Shown: positions 11,557 through 24,060 of the stretch, in pieces
Layout: every line of letters starts with the position of its first letter
Numbering within the stretch: the first letter of the stretch is position 1
Source: Siphonodentalium dalli
Taxonomy: Eukaryota; Mollusca; Scaphopoda; Gadilida; Siphonodentaliidae
Length of the DNA stretch: 64,000 nt
Reading direction: 5' to 3'
NCBI GenBank assembly: GCA_032622095.1
Contig: CP136063.1
Span: 218,507,982 to 218,571,981 of the forward strand
Translations under genes and position numbers: made by a program
The notes under the pieces: generated by a model
The model's input: the letters and a program-made list of their open reading frames with translations, nothing else
Database searches by the model: none
What the model was told of the DNA's origin: nothing

Positions 11557-12836
11557 ATTCGCCGGATTGGTTCGATCTCCTTTTTTATGTATTGGTACAA
11601 CGTTTGCGCGTTTCCATTGCGGAGGACTTTTCGGATAAAACGGTTGAAGATTTTGTAAAGAGGCTTACTCAAGCTTGTGCAGTTCTTTAATAGACGCGGA
11701 CTTCAGATGCCTTATCGGGTTGGAGTTCTTGTATAGCATTATAAACTTCCAGCTCAGTTATATTTATATCACTGAGTGTGGTCAGAATAGGACCATCCGA
11801 TGTTGGGGGTGGAGGTTGTTTGATCCATCGAGGGATATAATGCTACAGAAGTAGCTAGTTAGCACCTCGGATTTGTCTTCATCCGACGACACAGCTTTGC
11901 CCTGCCAAGATAAAGGAGTCACAGTTTCAGCCCTATTTGTGGAAAGATGATAAAATGTTTTCCACCATTAATTTTGCCAGCTGTTTTCTTGTGATCATTG
12001 AGGACATCTTGCACTTTTAATAAATTAAATTGTTTAGACGATCTAACTTCTGAAATTGCTTCGTTTCGAATTTTTCTATATTTGCCCCATGAATCTTAGA
12101 TAAATTTTGTTTTGCCGATTTATGAATCCTTTTTCGTTGTCTAATTAAATAATTAATCCGTGGGTTCATCCAATCGGGCTTGTCTTGCTTGCAGCTGACA
12201 AACGTGTGGGGAATATGTTTATGCATAAGCCCAGTTAGCTTTTGCGTCAGAGTGCCACATAGATCACCAAGTGGTATGTTGTTGAATGCCTGTGTTCATT
12301 CAGATGATTTTATTTGGTGTTTATTGTGGAGAAATCTGCTTGTTCAAATATGTATACAGTGCGTTTGTTATGCACTTTCGGTCTAGTTGTTTCACAAGTT
12401 TAAATTTTCACGTAAACCGGGACGTTGTAGCGAACTAGGTAACAAAAGGGTTCATTTTTGGTACTAAGCCAGGACTCCGTAAACCACACACGTCATAGTT
12501 TTGGATTTCGGTGGAAAGAAAATCAAGTTTTGGGGAAATACTCAACACAATCAAGTATAACACTGATATTCCTCCGCCTGTTGTAGGTCCGCGGTCAGGC
12601 ACAATGTCGCCCGAAATTAATAGCAATTGTCTGAGCCATGTGGGCGTTGTGACAAGATCCTCAGGAGCGAAAGAGACGTCTCTTGATACCCTAGTTTTAT
12701 TACATAGGACGCGATTCATGAACATTTCGTCGGAGTTCACGATCGAAAGTATGAGTAGTACCATATGAGCTTGAATTGGTTTGTTCCATTCATAGCCACG
12801 TTTACGTAATAAAGTAGAAGTTTGGACGTATACGGA
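11557..12836 (-). pseudogene. 5' fragment of another CR1-like LINE, interrupted by the foldback element
   Basis: On the minus strand the start of an endonuclease is visible at about 12,600-12,440: a 'SGDI..'-type leader, 'PTTGGGISVLYL', and 'SPKLDFLSTEIQNYDV'. Much of the endonuclease is then missing. A basic linker follows (12,226-12,017) with 'DWMNPRINYLIRQRKRIHK'. Near 11,620-11,560 the RT lead-in has 'PPQWKRANVVPIHKKGD'. Several stops and frame changes are present. Its upstream part is cut at 12,836 by the left end of the foldback. Minus-strand sequence past the right end (18,614 onward) may be its continuation. Confidence 0.75.
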
Positions 12837-12838
12837 TA

Positions 12839-13980
12839 GTCGGGGAGCCAATAAGGTCCACCTGCACCCCCCGATGATTACAAATAACCTTATTTTTATT
12901 GTTCCCTATGGTATCCAGATAAAGAATCCGGAATTCACCGAAAAATAAAGGTGGCCCTACTGGGTACTAGAGCCATTTGAATCCAAGATGGCCGCCATTT
13001 CCTCTAACTCCGACCAGATGTATTTAATCGTTGTAATAGATCGGTTGTTAGCAAAAGACACAGACAAAATGTATGCCATTTTGTTGGTATGATGTCCTTC
13101 TTCCAAATGACGGCAAATAATTTCGAAAAAAATTCAAAATGGCCGCCGAAAAATGACGCCATATGCACGAAAATAGGAAATTTAATTAATATTTTACCAT
13201 ATCTTCCATTTTTCTTCATATTAATCATTAGTAAATGGCAATGTTTTTGAGACAGTCATCAAGCGTGATATTATAGCGTCATTTTAAGACATGTGCCATT
13301 GACGAGGGTTCAGTAGTAGATACAGAAAGAGGATTTGAAAAATAGGGGTGAAATTTTCGATATTTTTTGCAAGACGATTTTGCTGTATTTTATCGTTGTA
13401 ATAGATCGGTTTAGTCGGGGAGCCAATAAGGTCCACCTGCACCCCCCCCCGATGATTACAAATAACCTTATTTTTATTGTTCCCTGTGGTATCCAGATAA
13501 AGAATCCGGAATTCACCGAAAAATAAAGGTGGCCCTACTGGGTGCTAGAGCCATTTGAATCCAAGATGGCCGCCATTTCCTCTAACTCCGACCAGATGTA
13601 TTTAATCGTTGTAATAGATCGGTTGTTAGCAAAAGACACAGACAAAATGTATGCCATTTTGTTGGTATGATGTCCTTCTTCAAAATGATGGCAAATAATT
13701 TCGATTAATATCTCACCATATCTTCCATTTTCTTCACATTATTCCTAGTAAATGGCAAGGTATTTGAGACAGGCATCAAGCGTGATATTATAGCGTCATT
13801 TTAAGACATTTGCCATTGACGAGGGTTCAGTAATAGATACAGAAAGAGGATTTGAAAAAGAGGGGTGAAATTTTCGATTTTTTTGCAAGACGGTCTTGAT
13901 AGTCATTTTAACGACAAACCACACAGGATGTTAATAGAGAATGTCAACAACTATGTGCTTTATTTTATTGGACGGATGTT
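12839..13980. repeat. Tandem subrepeat of the left terminus (575-bp offset)
   Basis: The terminal segment starting GTCGGGGAGCC at 12,839 recurs at 13,414 in the same orientation and is also preceded by TA (13,412-13,413). The following ~400 bp match, except for a deletion in the second copy near 13,700. Motifs such as 'aagatggccgccatttcctc' occur in both. The right arm instead has a ~360-bp tandem pair (about 17,705-18,060 and 18,065-18,420). Confidence 0.85.
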
Positions 13981-14689
13981 TTACTTCAATGGGAATGAAA
14001 TTGGTGTAGAACATTTCCAAAATGGCCGCCGAAAATATGAAAAATGGTAAATATTGTCCCAGGGTGTCCTGCAATGGCTTACAAGTTGTGGTTGATATAT
14101 ACAATTGGCTAATCTGTATTATATACATTGAATACTTACATGTCTGATGCACCATGGATCATTGTTTCTATTGTCACCACTGACATCACCAGAAATATTG
14201 GATATTTCTCTCACAAACTTGACATAAATTTCGGCAAAAATTGGACAATTGGACAATTGGACAATTTTTAAAAGTAAAATGCAACTATCATTGGTATCAA
14301 AGGTATTTATTGTTTTGGTCTTTCTTAAATGTGTCACACTACGGTGTTTATAGACCAAATTGCTCAAGATGGCTTCCAAAATGGCAACCAAATTTGTAAA
14401 AAGTTATTTTTTTACATATATCCCGAACATTATTCTATGCGTTATCCGACAAGGTATTAAATTGTGACTCACTTGGTTATTATACGTGTTAGTTAATTAG
14501 CTGACAACCACGTTCTATTATGTTTGTTCCAGTTCCGTATGGGGCATGACAAATTCATTTTAAAGTTGCAGTATGAAATTTGGCGGAGAACCTCTTTTGT
14601 GATTCTTGTCATATTATTGAAAGGAAATGGGCAGAACTTTGAAACGGAACTGAGATAAACCATAATATGTGGCTATTCTGGTCCATTAT

Positions 14690-15640
14690 GATAAAACATA
14701 TCAACTGGATATAGGGTGAATGCCAGGGAGTTACTATATTATCATAGGTAAGGTGAATAGGTATACAGGGAGTTATTGTATGGTCAATGGTGAGACGAGT
14801 ACATGTATGTATACAATGAGTGACTGTATGATCATAAATGTAATGAATAGCTATGCAGGGACTGACTAAATTGTCATGTGTCAGGTGTATGAGTATACCC
14901 GGTGTTCCTGCTTGGTGACTCGTTGCGGTATGGTCATGTGTATGTTATACGGGCATACACATGTATTGCTATATGGTCATGGGCGAGGGGTATGTGTATA
15001 TAGCGAGCGGCTATATGGCCATGGATGATGTGCATATGCATACATGGATTGAATATACTGACATGGCTGGGGAGTATTAGTATATCTTGAGTGGCTATTC
15101 TGCTATGGTGTGACAAATAGGGATACAGGGAGTGACATGGCCAAGGGTGAGGTGAATATATATACAATGATTGACCATGATCATGTATGAATGTTTTGAA
15201 TAGGTACACACGGGGTGACTATATGGCCATAGGTCAGATGAAGGAGTATACCAGGTGCCACGGATGAGGGTATGTGTATGAAGCGTGTGGCTATATGACC
15301 ATTGGTGAGGTGGATATGTATACCCGAGGTGACTATATGGTCATTGTTGCGGTGTTGATGTATATATTGAATGTCTATTTGACCATGTGTGTGTGGAGAA
15401 TAGGTATACATGGGATGACCGTATGGCCAATGGTGAGATGAATGGGTATACAAGGAGTGACTCTATGGTTATGGGTCATCTTTTGGATTATACCCGGTGT
15501 ACTTGCATTGTGACGCATGGCTGTACGGCCATCCATGGTCATGGGTCAGGTGTACGTTTATACAGTTGGTCACTATATTGTTATGTATGTGGTGTTTATG
15601 CATATATGGAATGACTGTGTGGTAATGGGTGGCTATCGCT
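14690..15640. repeat. ~42-bp minisatellite, left (inverted) array of foldback 1
   Basis: About 22 diverged units of 42-43 bp read like 'gtgaataggtatacagggag' followed by 'tgactgtatggtcatgggt'. They are the complement of the units in the right array. Because 42 is a multiple of 3, long His/Tyr/Thr-rich chance ORFs appear on both strands. Confidence 0.85.
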
Positions 15641-15644
15641 TTTC

Positions 15645-15740
15645 ACGTTTAAAGTTCCCCATGTACACAAACACTATCAAGGTGGAGAACTCTTTGACAT
15701 GATCTCTCTATTGATTAACATATCCTTGAGTTATTGTGGA
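15645..15740. repeat. Unique centre of foldback 1
   Basis: The inner edge of the palindrome is 'gggtggctatcgctttt' (left) facing 'gaaagcgatagccaccc' (right). Between them lies ~95 bp that is not self-complementary. Part of it ('agaactct...gacat', 'gattaacatat', 'ttattgtggaaag') recurs at the centre of foldback 2 (about 27,950-28,005). Confidence 0.8.
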
Positions 15741-15744
15741 AAGC

Positions 15745-16905
15745 GATAGCCACCCAAATTATGCATGTACAACGCATCCCATGACCTCATATGTACATAC
15801 ACACCACACAAATGACAATATAGTCACCCACTCTATACACGTACACCTGACCATACAGCCTTATTTGGCTATACCGGTACATGCCACAAATGACGATACA
15901 GCCATGAATCACCATGCATGAACACCAGGTATACTCCTACACCTGACCATAGAGTCACTCTATGTATACATATTATTTCACATTCACGATCATACAGTCA
16001 CTCATTTTATACCTATTCATCTCACCATGGACCATACAGCCACTACATGTATATCTATTCGCCATACCCATGGCCATAGAGTCAATTCAGATATACATAT
16101 ACACCTCACCCACCAATGGTGAGCCCTTCCAAATATACCAATACCCGCACACACGACCACTCATAAGTCTCATACTTGCATATACACATCACACATGACA
16201 ATTAATCAACTCACTGTATACTCATACACGCCATCCATGATCATTCATCTACACCATATACACCACCGATGATAATACATCCACAACATATATAAATATA
16301 CGACCCACCCGTTACCAAAATGGCACTCCCTATATAGCCACACGCTCGTCAATAACCATAAAGCTTATTCCAGGTATGCATATAACTTCAATCTTGACCA
16401 CAGGCATACCATGTGCACCTATACACATTACCCATAACCATAAAATCACACCCTATTTATCTACGCAATCCATCCATGATCATACAGACAGCACAAATAT
16501 ACATATACACCACATGTCACAATACAGCCACACACGGTACACATATACATCACGACCACCACGACCTTACAGTCACTCCATATATACATAAACAACACAC
16601 GGATGACCATGTAGCTACTCTCGTTATATCTATAAACCACAGCAATGCCCATACGATCACATCGGCCACACACAATATACCGTACAGTCACTACATGTAT
16701 ACCGATTCACCTCACACATGCCCATACAGCCACTCCTTATATTCCTATGCATCTCACCATGGACACCCCACTCATAACCATATAGCCACTCATTGTATAC
16801 CTATTCACATCATTCATGACCATACAGTAACTCCCTGTACACCTATTCACATCACCTATGATCATACAGTAACTCCCTGGCTGCCATATTGGCATCCATC
16901 TTTTA
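15745..16905. repeat. ~42-bp minisatellite, right array of foldback 1
   Basis: About 27 units are of the type 'accatacagtcactccctg' plus 'tatacctattcacctcaccc'. The array mirrors the left array and matches the array at 28,010-29,465 in the second foldback copy. Confidence 0.85.
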
Positions 16906-18613
16906 TCCAGTTGATCACTTTTTATCATGATGGGCCAGAATAGCCACATATTACGGTTCATCTCAGTTCCGTCTCAAAGTTTTGCACATTTCCTTTCAAT
17001 AATATGGCCAGAATCACAAAAGAGGTTCCATACTGCAACTTTAAAATGAATTTGTCATGCCCCATACGGAACTGGGACAAACAGAATAGAACGTAGTTGT
17101 CGGTTAATTAACTAACACGTATAATAACCAAGTGAGTCACAGTTTGCTACCTTGTCGAATAACGCAGATAATAATGTTCGGGATATATGTAAAAAATTTA
17201 CTTTTTACAAATTTGGTTGCCATTTTGGAAGCCATCTTGAGCAATTTGGTCTATAAACACCGTAGTGTGACACATTTAAGATAGACCAAAACAATAAATA
17301 CCTTTGATACAAATGATAGTTGCATTTTACTTAAAAAAATTGTCCAACCCTGAAAAGTTAATTTTTGCCGATATTTATGTCAAGTTTGTGAGAGAAATAT
17401 CCAATATTTCTGGTGATGTCAGTGGTGACAATAGAAACATTGATCCATGGTGCATCAGACATATTATTCAATATATATAATACAGATTAGCCAATTGTAT
17501 ATATCAACCACAACTTGTAAGCCATTGCAGGACACCCTGGGACAATATTTACCATTTTTCATATTTTCGGCGGCCATTTTGGAAATGTTCTACACCAATT
17601 TCATTCCCATTGAATTAAAACATCCGTCCAATAAAATAAACCACATAGTTGTTGACATTCTATATTAACATCCTGTGTGGTTTGTCGTTAAAATGATTAT
17701 CAAGACCGTCTTGCAAAAAAATCGAAAATTTCACCCCTCTTTTTCAAATCCTCTTTCTGTATCTATTACTGAACCCTCGTCAATGGCAAATGTCTTAAAA
17801 TTACGCTATAATATCACGCTTGATGCATATCTCAAATACATTGCCATTTACTAGGATTAATGTGAAGAAAAATGGAAGATATGGTGAGATATTAATTAAA
17901 TTTCCTATTTTCGTGCATATGACGTCATTTTTCGGCGGCCATTTGGATTTTTTTTCGAAATTATTTGCCGGCATTTTGAAGAAGGACATCATACCAACAA
18001 AACGGCATACATTTTGTCTGTGTCTTTTGCTAACAACCGATCTATTACAACGATTAAATACATCAAAATCGTCTTGCAAAAAAAATCGAAAATTTCACCC
18101 CTATTTTTCAAATCCTCTTTCTGTATCTATTACTGAACCCTCGTCAATGGCAAATGTCTTAAAATGACGCTATAATATCACGCTTGACGACTGTCTCAAA
18201 AACATTGCCATTTACTTAATGAGTAATATGAAGAAAAATGGAAGATATGGTGAAATATTAATTAAATTTCCTATTTTCGTGCATATGACGTCATTTTTCG
18301 GCGGCCATTTTGAATTGTTTTCGAAATTATTTGCCGTCATTTTGAAGAAGGACATCATACCAACAAAATGGCATACATTTTGTCTGTGTCTTTTGCTAAC
18401 AACCGATCTATTACAACGATTAAATACATCTGGTCGGAGTTAGAGGAAATGGCGGCCATCTTGGATTCAAATGGCTCTAGCACCCAGTAGGGCCACCTTT
18501 ATTTTTCGGTGAATTCCGGATTCTTTATCTGGATACCATAGGGAACAATAAAAATAAGGTTATTTGTAATCATCGGGGGGGGGTGCAGGTGGACCTTATT
18601 GGCTCCCCGACTA

Positions 18614-18790
18614 GAGCGCATCGCTTCGCATACATATCGCACGCGGTTATAGAATGTGCCGGCCCTTGAGCAGTAATAGTTATCCTGGATCATGGCGGCT
18701 ATAGTTCCATGTTATGCAGTAATATGAACTCTGCCGGAATAGTAAAATGTATGGAAAGCCATGCCAGTATGTCTATGCAATTCGTAAAAA
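18614..18790. repeat. Right flank of foldback 1: LINE remnant plus dispersed repeat
   Basis: On the minus strand the open frame next to the TA (to about 18,693) could continue the LINE cut at 12,836. Beyond it, 18,700-18,785 matches the dispersed repeat at 1,190-1,275. Confidence 0.4.
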
Positions 18791-21500
18791 AAATTATAAT
18801 TTGTTCTAAGTACCTTGATACTTAGTATGATATTCAGGCCTAAAAACTGAACCGAATGTCTGAGTCTGATTTTTACTGAGCCAACGTGAGTCCATGTCAT
18901 GAAATGTTACCATTGTACATTGAACAGTATAGACTATATTGTTTTATTCAAGATAAATCTCACATATTCAATCCCGTTTGAGTCCATGAAACTTGAACAA
19001 AACGACTATAACTGAAAGATGGACTTTCTTATTTCAAATTTGAAAATATAGATCTCATTGTTCATGCTACCAATTGCTGTGTCACTCCTGGTATAACAAG
19101 AAATTATATGAAGGTGTAAGGTAGCGTTTTCGGGAAACCTGTCACCAGAAGGAAGGTCACCAAATAGATAATCCAAACAAAAACAGCGGTGATTTGAAAT
19201 AATTTATGTATACCGGAGCACATTAATGAACAAATGAGGCGAGTATGTTAATTGTAAGTCACTCCTGTTACCGCAATATCATTTCTTTCATCATTTTCCA
19301 TGTATCAGGAATACGTTTTTCATATTCTAGAATGTGTCTGTTTTTCACAACCTAAGTGTTTAGTTTTTTAATCCAGATACATTTTTAGAATTTATTTAAT
19401 TAACTGCCGTATCTATTACACCTGCTATTGTCACCCCTGTTAATTTTTGGTAAGAGGAGTTACAGTAACTGTGGAACATATATGTGCAATGAACTTTTAT
19501 TGCCGACAACCCTTTGATTAGCCAGTTCACTTTTTAGCTCAAGAAGGAAATTCAATACTATCCATTTGAAAAAAATTAATCAATATATGTTTTATATGTG
19601 TCGTCATTTGCAAGCCACTCCACACCCCCAGCCAGGCGATGGTCAACTTCATTAAATTTGCCACATATAAAATATCATAAATTGATAGCTCAGTAGCTCA
19701 GTTCTGTTCAAAATAACCATAAGTTGAAGTCTGGTGTTTTGCAGCTTATAGCTAAATCTTAATGGAAAAAGTTACATGTGCCTACTAGTATTGAAGAGTC
19801 AAATGGATATGAATGATTTGGTATTCGGTTTTGATTCAAAATAAGTTTTTATACTCTATTTCCAACGAGATGCAGAGACAAGTCTTTTAGATATTATACC
19901 AAGTTATCCCACCAAAAAGCAAAATAGTCCACATACATACCAATTTATACAGGGTGAATTGTGAAAAAATAAACCTAATTTGAATCAGCATATGAATCAG
20001 GTTGTATCCATCTGTTGATGCCCACCTTTCCAGAGTGTTGACCTTGCCAAACACGGTTTAAGTTTTTGAAGATGAGCACACAGAAAAGAAAGATTCTTGA
20101 GCGGCATAACGTTAACGTTATTATCAAAATTCACTTCACTGTATATGGCCACATTGTGATAACCAGGAGGGTCGTTACTGTTACCAAAATATCACCCCTG
20201 TTACCAATGTCACTCCTGTCACCAGTGCATATTTATATTTTGTTAAAAAATACTCATCAAAAGGAAATAGTTATAGTTATATTGGGATTGGTAACAAGTG
20301 CGATACTTATGCAAATATGATCAACTTTGAACTCTTAAGTTCGTGGCCTACAGAGTATTGAGTTTTGTACTTTTATGCAATAAACGTAAGAGTCGACACA
20401 TGCTTATAGAAATTTAAACATATTCGCTATGATGAGCTTATTCATGCTCAATTATTTCCAAGATGTAACAAAAGGTAATAACAATAAATATATTTTAGTT
20501 GGATGAAATGGCCACTATTGGTGTAAGCTGATTGCTGTCTGTTAGTAACAGGAGTGACAAACGTCATGTTTACTACTTTGCTTAATTAAGTCATGTTGCC
20601 AATGAATAAAATTCCAGCATGCCGAAGCAAACCCTAATTCATCAGAGTCATCAGGCTCGACATGTAATCGTTTGTTTCTGTAAATTTGAACTTTGAATTT
20701 CGAGTAATGAAATATTTACCCATACACGCGAGGCTTGCATATGTAAGATAATGCACTGACACTGGATCTTTAATGCTGCAGCGCAGTTCCCGTCATGAAT
20801 GGGTTAAACACAAAATCTATATAACATTCGAGAAAGACAAAATTTGTACCCGAACTGAAAGATTGTGAGGTAAATGGACACATGGATATGTATTAGTCGT
20901 TAATAGGTCGTGAATACTTTACAAGTGGTGTATACAAATATGACAGACGATGACCCTAATATTAGATTAGTCGAACCTATACGTATTAGAGGCTCGGAAG
21001 TGGAATAAGACAAGCATGTTATCGTGGGGAAATGTATTTACTTATATACCAATTGTGTGAATACATAATGAGGTGTTTGCAATTGGTCCTGCTGTTATGG
21101 TCATTTCATTTCGGCCAATTTGGCCGGTTACTTCATGTGAGTTTTTCATCTGACGTGTGTGTCGGAATAATGATATGGAGGATTTATGTAAATGTTAGCC
21201 CAAACTACATTTCCAAGTAACGATGGTTTTGTTGTTTATTTTGAGGAATAATACCGCGTCAGATGAATTCAGCCCAAATATGTTAACAGTTGTCGTGTAA
21301 CACATTCGGCAGTAAGTTAGCGTTATTTAGTATTTGTGGATGTCCTTTAACATGGGGAAAATAGACTACTGCGCTTGAACGAGCATGTGAATTGTCGTTT
21401 TTAATGTATAGCAACTTTATAATCAATAACAGAGGCATTCTCTGTCAAATAAGGTCGCTCTATTTACGATACCAATTGGGGAACTTTGTAAATTAAATTA
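18790..21500. other. No gene seen; scattered CACTCCTGTTACC phrases
   Basis: No recognisable ORF is present. The phrase 'cactcctgttacc' or close variants recurs at about 19,077, 19,262, 19,431, 20,190, 20,210 and, inverted, 20,545. Otherwise the sequence is featureless and AT-rich. A short stretch near 20,820-20,865 matches the unknown repeat at about 710-760. Confidence 0.5.
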
Positions 21501-21804
21501 CGCGTAAACTTAACCTGCTGCAAATAGAAAAGGTGTCGGAATCGGCGTACTCGCCCCATGGGCTAACTCGCCCAATCGGCGCGTGCCAACTCGGAATAAA
21601 AGGCCAACTCGGAATAAAAGATGCATACGGGGTGTTATATGGCGTTTGGTCCGTTGTTTCTCAATGAATATTATTGAAATTTGGTGTATATGTCCGGGCT
21701 GGGACATGGAATACAACAACGTTTGAATTGTTTTTAAATTTACAAATTTGTTGATTTTATTCATTTTGTTTTCGTTCTGAAACACACTATAAAGTGTATA
21801 TAAT

Positions 21805-22110
21805 ATAATAACGAACACGAGACATACATAATTTATGAACTGTTAACAAAAGATATCAAATTCAATACATGACAAAGATGACTCAGTGGAGTTTATAAAG
21901 TGAACATAAAAACATTGAGGTAAGAATCTTTTTAAGGAATTCAACTTTATTTAATGATAATAAACACATAAATTAAAATAACAAACATGAGACATACATG
22001 ATTTATAAACTGTTAACAACAGATATCAAACTCAATACATGACAAAGATGACTCAGTGAAGTTTATAAAGTGAACATAAAAATATTAAGGTAAAAATCTT
22101 TTTAAGCATT
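21805..22110. repeat. Tandem duplication, 170-bp period, two copies
   Basis: The block 'gatatcaaattcaatacatg' to 'aatctttttaag' occurs at about 21,850-21,935 and again 170 bp later with few substitutions. The contexts either side ('acgagacatacat..', 'catgagacatacat..') also match. Confidence 0.85.
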
Positions 22111-22189
22111 ACTAAACCGTTTAGCACAGTCCACTTCACTCATCCGATCATCACTAAACTTCATATTTATCTTGATATTGATCTATCAG

Positions 22190-23480
22190 ATGAGAGCTAT
22201 CAAATATTTTTTTAATTTTATAGGAAAAAATGGTCGCCAGCGGCCATATTGCATTTACGTTACATGTTATCGCGTCATGTCGATATCTAGTATTACTTAG
22301 AAATTTCACCTTTCCAGATTCATAATTGCTCCATTGACTGTAACAGATGGAATTATTCCCCTCTTCGGATAGAGTGTCACTGAAACTTTATTTTGTCAGA
22401 CTGTCTGTATAGTCACTGATTATATATGGCAATAATCTGTAATAAGATGTAGCACTATTTTATTTTAAATTTACATGCAGTGCTGTTTTTATACAACAAT
22501 TCTAATCCCCCCTAGATCATCATGTGATCGACCATACATCGCGCGAGGACCTGGTTGAATTAAGGGGGGTTTTTATGGATAACTTCTGTCCTCAAGCTAG
22601 ATTATACTTATGACATTTAATGGCATGTTTCTAACATGGAGGGTTAGATATGCGTGAGACACCACCACTCTTCAATTCACACCAAGTTATCAGCTGTCAT
22701 ATTCGGATATTAGAACCCATAGCCATGATATATGGTTTATTTTGTGTATACTAGTAATATTGTTATTTTCAGTACCTTTATATACCAGTACTGTGTATAA
22801 CAATGCATATCCATTAATCCATGTATACATGTATATTGATTCAACGGATTCAGTAGTTTTGTCCATCAGTCAATCAAATTTGCGGGGAAAACATGGCCAC
22901 AAGCAGTACACCCTGTTAAATTTCGAATTTGAATCAATTGGCGCACCCTGCAGCCAGCTTTTATTGGAGAACTTTTCTCATGTGGATAGTTTGGGTCACC
23001 GCTAGATGTGAGCCATGTTTTGTTCTCAAGTTGTCCTTGTGAAGACATCACTGCCAGCGGTGATCTTGAATTTTACTATTTTTATGGCTAAATAATTTGG
23101 TTGATCCTACAGACGACACCCCTTGTCCGATCGTCACCAGATTCCACAATGATCTTCTGGATAACCAGGGGGAGAGTAATCTAATTTTCCCGAATTTCGT
23201 TAAAAAACATTACCACAGGCAGCAATTTGGTATCTTACTGTTTGATCCTCTTTTGCGTGACTGAATTGTTTAGCAACTGTACAGTCATATCCCTCATCTG
23301 ATAGTCACCACACTTTATATTGATCTTCGGGCTGACAACTAGATGGGAGCTATCGAATGCTTTGAATTTTTTTGGAAAACATTGTCGCCAGCAGTCATCT
23401 TCTATTTTGGTTTTTATATACATGTATATCTCTTCATTCGGATAGCCAGTATTACGTAGGTACTTCAACTTTCCGCATTC
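22190..23480. repeat. Degenerate repeats carrying a GCCAGCGGCCAT-type motif
   Basis: Segments around 22,225, 23,050 and 23,390 share a motif like 'tcgccagcggccatatt', followed by 'gatatctagtattacttaga'-type sequence. The repeats are old and diverged. A related family on the other strand lies at 43,860-44,260. No coding content is seen. Confidence 0.45.
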
Positions 23481-23644
23481 CTGTCATCATTTGAAATATA
23501 AAAATTTACCTGATACCATGCACCCTTCAAAATTTGTTTCGTCGTATCTATTTTAATGACCCGTATGGTAATATTGATACAGATATATTTGTCAAACATT
23601 TCTTTGTACAATATACAGGTATTTAGTTTGTAACTAAATCTAGA

Positions 23645-24060
23645 AATATATAATAGTACCTGGTGGACCCTACTTCGTCCGGGATGTTCCCCTCTGATTT
23701 TCGGAGAATTGCGCGATTTAACCTTGAATTGACCATTTTAAAGGTGAACGTCATGTCGGGTCACGATTTGACCCGCCCAAAACACTCCCCGGACAAAAGT
23801 CACGACAAAAGTACCCGTCGAAATCCGCCCGGCTTTACCCGATTTGACCTTGAATTGACAATTTTGAATGTCAAGATCAGGTCAGGGTCATAATTTTACC
23901 CACCCGAAACACTCCTGGGACAAAAGTAACAGTAGGTATTATATTTCGTTGAAATACTTCGTTTTACCAGATTTGACCTTGAATTGATCTTTTTGAATGT
24001 CAAAGTCAGGTCGGGATCAAGATTTGACCCGTCCAAATAGTCCAGAAACATGCCTACATC
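23645..24060 (+). repeat. Retroelement-tail-like repeat with GACCTTGAATTGACC modules, copy 1
   Basis: The repeat starts near 'acctggtggaccctacttcg', then has three ~125-bp modules each containing 'gaccttgaattgacc', 'gtcaggtcgggtcacgattt' and 'ccggacaaaagt'. Copies lie at 42,175-42,575 (inverted) and 43,077-43,440. The head resembles the 'CCCGACTTCGTCCGGG'-style 3' ends of several invertebrate retroelements, but the class is unresolved. Confidence 0.6.

Larger units (their letters stand above)
12839..18611. mobile_element. Foldback element 1: long inverted arms with mirrored minisatellite
   Basis: The termini are exact inverted copies (left 'GTCGGGGAGCCAATAAGG', right its complement ending 'GGCTCCCCGAC'), and each is flanked by TA (12,837-12,838 and 18,612-18,613). 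The arms match for about 2.8 kb, first an outer part with 360-575-bp subrepeats, then a ~42-bp minisatellite in opposite orientations, around a ~95-bp centre (15,645-15,740). No transposase or other real gene is seen inside; the ORFs are satellite artefacts. The architecture recalls Drosophila FB and sea-urchin TU elements, known for long inverted repeats with internal subrepeats. The TA flank suggests a 2-bp target duplication. A second copy lies at about 26,990-30,750. Confidence 0.88.

Noticed and set aside
14934-16961. His/Tyr/Thr-rich ORFs up to 176 codons
   Set aside because: They follow the 42-bp minisatellite units on both strands. The period is a multiple of three, so open frames are expected by chance.
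12841-18693. Paired 60-115-codon ORFs on opposite strands of the foldback arms
   Set aside because: Mirror images from the inverted repeat. No recognisable protein motif, and the frames are broken between copies.
21510-21818. 102-codon minus-strand ORF
   Set aside because: AT-rich low-information peptide overlapping short tandem 'caactcggaataaaag' repeats. No family recognised.
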